This document shows, piece after piece, positions 57,146-64,000 of a DNA stretch of 64,000 nt (positions are counted from its first letter, which is position 1; each line of letters opens with the position of its first letter). The translations under genes were made by a program, and so were the position numbers. This DNA comes from Gambelia wislizenii (taxonomy: Eukaryota; Chordata; Lepidosauria; Squamata; Crotaphytidae), in assembly GCA_030847615.1 (NCBI GenBank), contig JAUMIR010000003.1, positions 285,876,265 to 285,940,264 of the forward strand. Direction: 5' to 3'. The notes beneath the pieces are model-generated. The model was given only the letters and a program-made list of their open reading frames with translations. It had not been told where the DNA came from and did not search any database.

Positions 57146-57648
57146 TCAAAGATGCTGCTGGATTCCTTTATCTACCTGCCTCTCTGCTTCTGTTTTATGC
57201 TGAAACAGACTAACTCAACTAGCTCTTTGAAAATTTCACAACAAGATATCTCTAGAGGCTATTTATGTCTTTCCTTTTCAGACTGAGATTGAAGGCCTCC
57301 ATATAGCTCCACTTGTGTGTCCTGTTTTATTCAGATTACAAACCTGAGGGAGAACTGGAAGGGAGAACAGTAGTACGTTGGTACACTGCCCAAAACCTTC
57401 TATGCATTTGAGAAACAGCAAACAATACAAAATCATACTTTACAGTACTACATTTTTTTTGGGATTAGGATTATGTTGCCAACAGTAAATATAGATTATT
57501 TCTGCAGATTCAGTTGTGCTCACATGATAGTTGTGCTGTTTTTAAATAATTATGGGGGAAAATAAATTCCAGAACACTCCTTCAGGTATGCCCTGTATCT
57601 TCAGCTCATGTAACTTTTCTTTACATGTACTTGTGTTGTTGACACTAA
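57146..57648. other. No gene; short unidentified repeat
   Basis: AACCAGTTAGTCTCAAAGAT and TGAAACAGACTAACTCAACT (57134-57225) form a loose pair seen in dispersed squamate repeats. The rest is unassigned. Confidence 0.35.
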
Positions 57649-57955
57649 GGACTTTATCAGATGTCAAAAACCGCATCAGAAGAACACTATGAGAACAAAA
57701 ATGGATGACATTACCAGATGACATTGTCCTTCATCCATTCTGGGGGCGTAGTGCAGCCATGAATAATGTGTCCCTTTTATTGATGGCTTAGGCTGTCAAT
57801 AAAAAAAGGATGCTTTATCCACACCTGTGCTATGCCCCCAGAATGGCTGAGGATGTGGGCATCTGATAATATTGACCTTTCTGTTCTTGTAGTGTTCTTC
57901 TGGTGTGCTTTGAGACACAGTTTTGTGCTGTGTTCCCCCATGTCTGATAAAGTCC
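57649..57955. mobile_element. Harbinger-like MITE with perfect TAA duplication
   Basis: GGACTTTATCAGATGTC and ATGTCTGATAAAGTCC are the ends. TAA lies on both sides (57646-57648 and 57956-57958), the TWA target typical of PIF/Harbinger. It is 307 bp. The internal hairpin at 57773-57808 is TTTTATTGATGGC then GTCAATAAAA. It is the short subfamily, shared with the 4.3 kb copy. Confidence 0.9.
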
Positions 57956-58893
57956 TAAATGACTGAAATTCTGTGATAATAGTGGCAGTAACAATTCCTT
58001 TTAAAAATATCATACAGTGAAAGATCATGCCTATGGTTTGTTATTATCGTGCCCCAAGTCCATAATGATTATTTTTGTTGTTGTCAAAACACAGCCCTTT
58101 TCTGTTTTGAAAAACATTGGTTTTCTTTAACAAATATTGAGCTTGCATGGAAGGTGCAATTTATTCACAAAAGCAAGGCAGCATAAAAATACACGCAATC
58201 ACTGTATGTAATGTATTTGGAGGAAGAGACCTATGACCCTTAGGTCATATTCTACACCCTCCCACACACACAAATTATCAAAGTCTCCAGGACAAGAGTT
58301 TTCTTCTAGAAAAAACACACCCCAGTTTTTTTTTTTAAAAAACAGTGATTGATTTTTACAATAAATAATTATTGAAAGTCAGGTGCAGCATGATCCTATA
58401 ATATCTTCTTAAAAATAAGGTCCAGAACCTTAAACATAGAAATTTGATTACCTTCCTCCTAATAGCAGACCACCTTGAAATGGCTAAGTCATGGAAAATA
58501 GGGATGTTACATTAGAAGGGTGATGGAAGAGAGTATGGGACCAATGGTTAATGGAAAAACTGTCTGCGAAAATGAATATATTAATGATTAATCAGTCTGA
58601 AGTCTCATTTTGTGAAAATTGGTATCCCTTTATTGTATATGTCAATGCAAACAACTCAGTTGTTTATCTGCCATCCTGTCACTTGAGCTTATGGAGTGAC
58701 ATCCTACCAACGTCCTGATACCCCTGGGAGAGTAGAGATGTGTTTTCTGGTATTGATGCTATATAGTCTTATATAATCTAATATAGTCAAGTTATATTGT
58801 ACTTTTTCTTGTTTCTTTTCTTTCTTCCCTTTTTCTTACACTTGTTTAGCTGTAAAATATTAAATAAACATTTAATAAAAAAAATAAGGTCCT
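57956..58893. other. AT-rich DNA, no feature recognised
   Basis: The last part (58800-58880) is T-rich then A-rich and may be an old retroposon end. Confidence 0.35.
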
Positions 58894-59015
58894 GAGCTTG
58901 GGAAAGCTACTTTTATGGACTACAGTTCCCAGAATTCCCTAACTCGTATGGCCAATGGTGAAGCTGGCTTGGGAATTCTCAGAGTTGTAGTCTAAAAAGT
59001 GACATTTCCCAGCTC
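58894..59015. mobile_element. Short MITE, same layout as 11.77 kb
   Basis: GAGCTTGGGAAAGCTACTTT is mirrored by AAAGTGACATTTCCCAGCTC. Further in, GACTACAGTTCCCAGAATTC is mirrored by GGGAATTCTCAGAGTTGTAG. This is the clearest of the three copies. Confidence 0.7.
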
Positions 59016-59059
59016 TGGTTAAACACACAATTCATTAGTGTCTGTATTAGGATGCATAG

Positions 59060-60478
59060 TAATAATAATAATAAATAATAAAATTTATTTATACCCCGGC
59101 CTTCTGTTAAAACAATCGGGGCAGCTTACAAAAATTAAAATACAATACAGATAAAAATCCCTAAACACCCCCCACCCCCACCCTCCCCCATAAAAAAATA
59201 TTAAACAAATATAAATTAAAAGCAACGGTCTAAAATCACCTTTAAAAACAATAAATACAATAAATAGCCAGCGGAATAAAAGAAGCCAGGATCCCCTGAG
59301 GCCGGGATCTAATTTGGAAAGGCCTGCCGAAAGAGATCCGTCTTTAGTGCTTTTTAAAAGCTACTCAGGCTTGTCATCTGACGGATCTCATTTGGCAGGT
59401 CATTCCACAATTTGGGGGCGATTACCGAAAAGGCCTCTGGAAGGTTGCAGACAGCCTAGATTTTTGTGGCTGAAGCAAATTCCTCCCAGAGGACCGGAGT
59501 GCGCGGGGAGGATTGTATGGGAGGAGGCGGTTCCGGAGATAAGTTGGACCCAAGCCATTTAGGGCTTTAAAGGTAATAACCAACACCTTATACTGGGCCC
59601 AGAAACTAATAGGCAGCCAGTGGAGAGATCTTAATACTGGAGTTATATGGTCTCTCCGATATGTTCCCAAGACCACACTGGCTGCCATATTTTGTACCAA
59701 CTGAAGTTTCTGGACCAAGCATGAGGGCAGCCCCCATGTAGAGCGCATTGCAGAAATCTAGACGAGAGGTTACCAGCACGTGCACCACAGTCTCGAGGTC
59801 CTTTACTTCCAGGAAATGGCACAGCTGGTGTATCAGCCGAAGCTGATAACAGGCACTCCTGACTGTCGCATTCACCTGACTAGTCATCTGAAGCGATGAA
59901 TCAAGGAGCACTCCCAGACTGCGAACACAGTCCTTAATGGAGAGTGTGACCCCATCCAGGACTGGAGGTTGCAACCCAACTCCTGGTTTTGGGGCCACTA
60001 CCGTGAGCACCTCCGTTTTGTCTGGATATAATCTCAATCTATTTTTCCTCATCCAGCCCATTACTGCTTTAAGACAATAATTAAGAGGAGAGACGCCATC
60101 AGAATTCGAGGCCGACGATCGGGACAAGGAGAAATAGATCTGGGTGTCATCAGCATACTGATAACACCCAGCCCCATAACTCCAAATAATTTCACCCAGC
60201 GGCTTCATATAGATGTTAAACAGCATCGGGGACTGGATGGCGCCCTGCGGAACACCACAAGTTAGCTCCTTTCTGCTGGAGCAACTGTCCCCAAGCAACA
60301 CCCTCTGGGACCTGCCCAAGAGGAAGGACCGGAACCACTGTAGCACAGTGCCTCCGATTCCTAACCCTCTCAGGCGATCCAAGAGGATGCTATGATCTAT
60401 CATATCGAAAGCCGCTGAGATGTCTAAAAGCACCAACAGGGTCACACTACCCCTGTCGATGCTTAGACGCAGGATTGT
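59060..60478 (-). mobile_element. L2-type LINE with readable reverse-transcriptase C-terminal half
   Basis: The minus-strand frame 60445-59606 (279 codons) has AFDMIDHSILLDRL, the GVPQGAIQSPMLFNIYM box and YQYADDTQIYF, so both catalytic aspartates are kept. It then has KNRLRLYPDKTEVL and LGVLLDSSLQM. A frameshift near 59720 moves the protein to another frame that continues LVQKLQLVQN, HITPVLRSLHWLPI and LGPTYLRNRLLPY (59748-59422). The 3' UTR and (AAT)n tail are complete. The 5' end is cut at about 60478, so the endonuclease is missing. This is the best-preserved L2-type copy here. Confidence 0.9.
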
Positions 60479-61629
60479 TGCCTTAACAAGTGAAACACTT
60501 CTAGTCTATAGAGCTCAGATATTTTTTTTTAAACCACGTAGAGCAGATTCTGTGAGCAAATTGTGCACCTAAAGGATGACTAAATTTTAATCCATTTTGA
60601 ATCCTAGATTTCATATGTCTGGCAGTATTAGTCACTTTTCTTCATGTTCCTTTTTTGTAAAATGAAGTAATGAAGTATTTTTGAATTATGAAGGGAACAT
60701 AGACTTTTGGTGAGAAAGTCTATGATAAAGAGATCCAGAAACTCAACAAAACTTTATTCCCCCCGCCCCGAGATCTTTCGTATTTGAGACCAGATAAGCA
60801 ATAGCATGTGTAGGGCATTCTTATCTTGCAATTTCTAATGTTAGTTTTATGATGCCATTGTTATTTTTCTCTTATCTTTTGCTTCTGAAATAAAACTTAT
60901 CATCAGGAGCACATGTAGGCTGTGCTGTAGGTGCTTCATGCCTGATATAATGAAAAATCAAGGCAATGCTATGCCAGTGGTAATTCTTAAGACCATGCTG
61001 CATAATTGCTTTTCATAAGAAGAAAAGAGACTATAAAGGATATTATGGCCCTTAGTTTAGATTGAGCAGTGCCCACAGAATTCCTTCTTTTGTCCAAAAC
61101 CCACTACAAGCAACCTTGGCACTCTTCATGAACTGCCAGAGAAACTGCTTGCCCACTCATATTCATTCTGTATGATTTCTTTTAGCAATGTGATTGTTTT
61201 ACGCTTTCATTTGAAAGAAGCAGGATGCATTTTGTGGTGTATCCATGCCAAATTACTCAGAAGCTGAATTAATCTGCATTTCAAAGGTGCTAGTAAAGCA
61301 AAACATTTCAAATTACTTACCACAGACGGCAGGAAATGAGGGCTATATTACAGGCAGTGTTCTTATTAATATGAAAGGCTCATGCCTTTTTGTTCTAATG
61401 GTGGTAATTTCTAGAGCAAGCAATGGCTTGCTTTAGAAGATAAGTTAATGTAAGGAAGTTCATGGAAAGAAATTTTCCATTGCTCTGCCCTGCAGCCAGT
61501 GACGTTCTTGAAAAATCTATTGGATGTGTGTATGGGGCTACTAGTGAAATCTGGTCTAATTTAGGGTTCAGGGGTTATACTAGAGACGATGCTATGGATA
61601 GAATCTAATTATGAGTTTCTTCTTTCCTT
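60479..61629. other. No feature recognised
   Basis: AT-rich, with no gene or repeat assigned. Confidence 0.4.
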
Positions 61630-61820
61630 GGCTGCTGCCACACTGCAGAAATAATGTAACTGCCATGGCTCAATGCTATGGAATTCTGGGATTTGTAGTT
61701 TTGTGAGATATTTAGCCTTCTCTCTCAGAGACCACAAAAAAACTACAAATCCCAGGGTTCCAGGGGATGAAGTATGATATTCAAAGTGGTGGCAAACTGC
61801 ATTATTTCTGCAGGGTGACA
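61630..61820. mobile_element. hAT-like MITE, same family as 14.74 kb
   Basis: GGCTGCTGCCACACTGCAGA is the left end. The right arm has TGGCAAACTGCATTATTTCT and GCAGGGTGAC. Part of the left arm (the GCAGTTTGACACC stretch) is deleted. The interior GGAATTCTGGGATTTGTAGT is shared. Confidence 0.7.
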
Positions 61821-61968
61821 GGGTGACAATCCATGTGATCCTGGATTGTGTCCACCATGTACAAGTACAGGAGGGTTACACTGTTCCCCAGCCAGTTTTT
61901 TAAAATTCAGTTAAACCCATATGCACGGGGGATAAACAAAAAATGAGGATGGCATTGGCATTGATTAA

Positions 61969-62561
61969 GGAGTTTATCTGATGAGCCTCTAAAAACGTTA
62001 TTGTCCCCCTATATTTTAAAGCATGAGTGTCCCACGACAATAACCCTTTTTATCACACGTCACTGTAATAACGAGAAAGAGCAGCCCCAGCATTATCGGA
62101 GCATGAATGCTAGCACAGTTTACTTCCGTGTTTGCTGGGGCATGTGATCTTGACAGTTCTTGGGAGAAGACGTGAGTGTGGTTAAAAGACAAAAACACCA
62201 AAAATAACAAAGAAGATGAACACACAAGCACTGAAACACACTTTAACATTGTCAAACAACATGGGGAGCTTCATAAAAAGATTCCCCAGTGCCTAGTTTT
62301 TGCGTTCTTACCCAGAAGTGTTCTGGCAGGGACTGCCCATTTACGCTGTATTCATGAGAGCAGACTGGGACATGGTTTCAGACACTGGCAATACTACGAA
62401 AAAAACACCATTGGTGATTTATTGATGGCTTGGCCCATTAATAAAATAGAACGGCTTATTCATGGCAGTGGAACTCTCACAGAACGACATTGTGTAATAG
62501 GGAATCCCTTTTGTGGCATTCTGTCATCATTATCACGCCATATTTGCTACATCTGATAATC
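61969..62561. mobile_element. Harbinger-like element with TAA duplication
   Basis: GGAGTTTATCTGATGAG is the left end and ACATCTGATAATC the right. TAA flanks both (61966-61968 and 62562-62564). The right TIR lacks its last two or three bases. The interior matches the 34.5/51.0 kb and 13.4/43.5 kb subfamilies (AGCTTCATAAAAAGATTCC, TTCTTACCCAGAAGTGTTCT). A hairpin lies at about 62416-62446. Confidence 0.75.
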
Positions 62562-62564
62562 TAA

Positions 62565-63273
62565 ATCTCCCGTTTTGATCTCTCATCTAGACTGAACCCA
62601 CTGCAATGTTGTTTTCAGTACTTAGAGGTCTAGTTAAAAGTTTTCCCCCCCATTAGTACTTTGTTTGGGCTGTTCTTTGAAACATCATTTTGAAAATAAA
62701 TGCTCATGATCACCATGATCCATCCATGAGATGCTTCAGAATACTTGGCAAGTTTGGTCCACTGTGAAGAGTCTTATGGTACCAGTTTGAGAAGGGTACA
62801 TTTCATGCTAAGATCTGAAGAAATGATGGTGAGTTCATGCCTTTCCTCATATCCAGCATGCTTTTCCTAGTGGGAAAAAGTTATGTCTGCAATGGAGAGT
62901 CAGATTTGTAAACACAGATCCAGATGTGCCAAAATCTTACCCATTTTCAGAAACATTTTAAAGTGTTTTTTATGCTTGTACAAGTATACGTGTGTAGGAC
63001 ATGCTTGGGAGAACCAACAAACTTGCATAGTTTGTGAGGCAGAATCTGCTGTCATATGCCCTTTCACGCTCCACACTTACTGTCTCCTGAAATGTGCTAG
63101 GGTAGGTGTTCCTTCATGAGCCATAGCTCTCTGGTATCTTTCCCACTGTATATCCCCATATATCTATGGTCAACACATATTTTTTTCTTCTCCTAATGGT
63201 ATGCTTACCTGGGAATGCATAGCAGTTCTCTGCTGTGTAAAACACTTATTGACACCAGGTCTCATTAATAGCT
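62565..63273. other. No feature recognised
   Basis: AGAGTCTTATGGTACC at 62769 is the same short dispersed phrase as at 44.63 kb. No gene was seen. Confidence 0.35.
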
Positions 63274-64000
63274 ATTTGTGGTTTACTAATGGAGTGAAGC
63301 AAGGTTGTGTTCTTGCACCAACTTTATTTACAGACTTCTTCAGTATGATGCTCCAAAGGGCTATGGCAGAGCTTGAAAAAGATGATGGCATCTATATACG
63401 TTACCATACTGATGGTAGCTTGTTTAACTTAAACTGTCTGAGGGCTCACACTAAGACTCTAAACTATCTAGTCCGTGAGCTGCTCTTCACTGATGATGCT
63501 GCCCTTGTTGCCCACACAGAAGCAGCTCTGCAGCGCCTAACATCCTGCTTTGCAACAGCTGCAGAGCTGTTTGGGCTGGAAGTCAACCTGAAGAAAACAG
63601 AAGTTCTTTACCAGCCTGCACCACAAGACGAACACCATCATCCCCACATTGCCGTCGGCAAATCAGTGCTCAAGTCCGTTCAGCAGTTCACCTACCTGGG
63701 AAGCATCATCTCCTCAGATGCCAAGATTGACAAAGAGATCGATCACAGATTAGCAAAGGCATATTGTGCATTTGGAAGACTTCACAAAAGAGTCTGGAGC
63801 AATAAACACCTGAGGCAAAGCACAAAAATCAGTGTGTATAGAGCCATTGTACTGTCTATCCTCCTTTATGGTTCTGAAACATGGGTCACCTGTCGCACCA
63901 CCTATGACTCCTCGAATGCTTTCATCAGCGCTGTCTGCGCACAATCCTAAATATACACTGGACTGACTATGTGACGAATGTTGCTGTCCTTGAGCAAGCA
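63274..64000 (+). mobile_element. RTE-like LINE reverse transcriptase, runs off window
   Basis: The frame to 63950 contains the RT box NGVKQGCVLAPTLFTDFFSM, then DGSLFNLNCLRAHTK, the catalytic LLFTDDAALVAH (usually FADD; both aspartates kept), FGLEVNLKKTEVLYQ and FTYLGSIIS. It closes with VYRAIVLSILLYGSETW. A frameshift near 63917 shifts the continuing protein (FHQRCLRTILNIHWTDY) to the next frame, which stays open to the window edge. The fragment starts inside the RT. The FNL.RLRA.TK style differs from Bov-B, so it is a distinct RTE-related lineage, probably the one that supplies the zinc-finger tails at 16.2, 43.6 and 56.8 kb. Confidence 0.85.

Noticed and set aside
1..64000. CRISPR arrays, operons, bacterial promoters or endogenous retroviral gag-pol genes
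   Set aside because: The sequence is vertebrate in character. No regularly spaced repeats, no operon-like gene packing, and no protease/integrase or gag-like frames were seen.

Overview
The window looks like repeat-dense, non-coding DNA from a squamate reptile, most likely a lizard. The host call is an inference. It rests on Bov-B (RTE) LINEs, Sauria-type tRNA SINEs ending in LINE tails, 5S rRNA-derived SINEs, L2/CR1-type LINE 3' ends with (AAT)n or (AAAT)n tails, and many TIR elements sitting together. I found no host protein-coding exon, rRNA or functional tRNA gene. The longest open frames all fall in LINE reverse transcriptases or in DNA-transposon sequence. The window is probably intergenic or deep intronic.

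Layout. 0-5 kb: an 8-bp-TSD hAT-type MITE, LINE tails, a CR1 3' end, and a Bov-B fragment split by a Harbinger-like MITE. 5-13 kb: hAT-type MITEs, an L2-like tail, an 800-bp TIR element, and a Tigger-like MITE nested in its own relative. 13-20 kb: a Harbinger-like element carrying three later insertions, hAT-like MITEs, an RTE 3' end, a second TIR family (TIR GGGCTTGTCTA) and an L2 3' end. 20-25 kb: a second copy of that TIR family, a 5S-derived SINE, a palindromic MITE and a long Harbinger-like element. 25-33 kb: mostly single-copy AT-rich DNA with one SINE, a hAT-like MITE and a more GC-rich block near 29.1-29.7 kb. 33-38 kb: a Bov-B LINE cut by three DNA transposons, followed by three SINEs. 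38-43 kb: a Tigger-like element, a composite SINE and unique sequence. 43.4-46 kb: a composite Harbinger element and a near-perfect 331-bp palindrome. 46-53 kb: L2-like LINE, Harbinger, Tigger-like and SINE copies. 53-58 kb: a composite SINE, the least interrupted Bov-B copy, and an RTE tail with a C2H2 finger. 58-64 kb: an L2-type LINE with a readable reverse transcriptase, a Harbinger-like element, and an RTE-like reverse transcriptase running off the window edge.

The most notable system is a family of at least 11 non-autonomous elements with 3-bp AT-rich target duplications and related ends (GGAC/GGAG, then WTTWTCAGA). I assign them to the PIF/Harbinger type. They occur in two forms. Eight have ordinary TIRs, and most of these share a small internal hairpin (TTATTGATGG...CCATCAATAA). 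Three are 329-331-bp foldback palindromes, GC- and CpG-rich, each with a further hairpin inside the arms. Several insertions can be ordered in time, because an uninterrupted relative elsewhere in the window shows the empty site. No transposase gene is present, so the elements would need a source elsewhere.

All classifications come from reading sequence and from memory of family features. No database search was run, and boundaries given without a target-site duplication are approximate.
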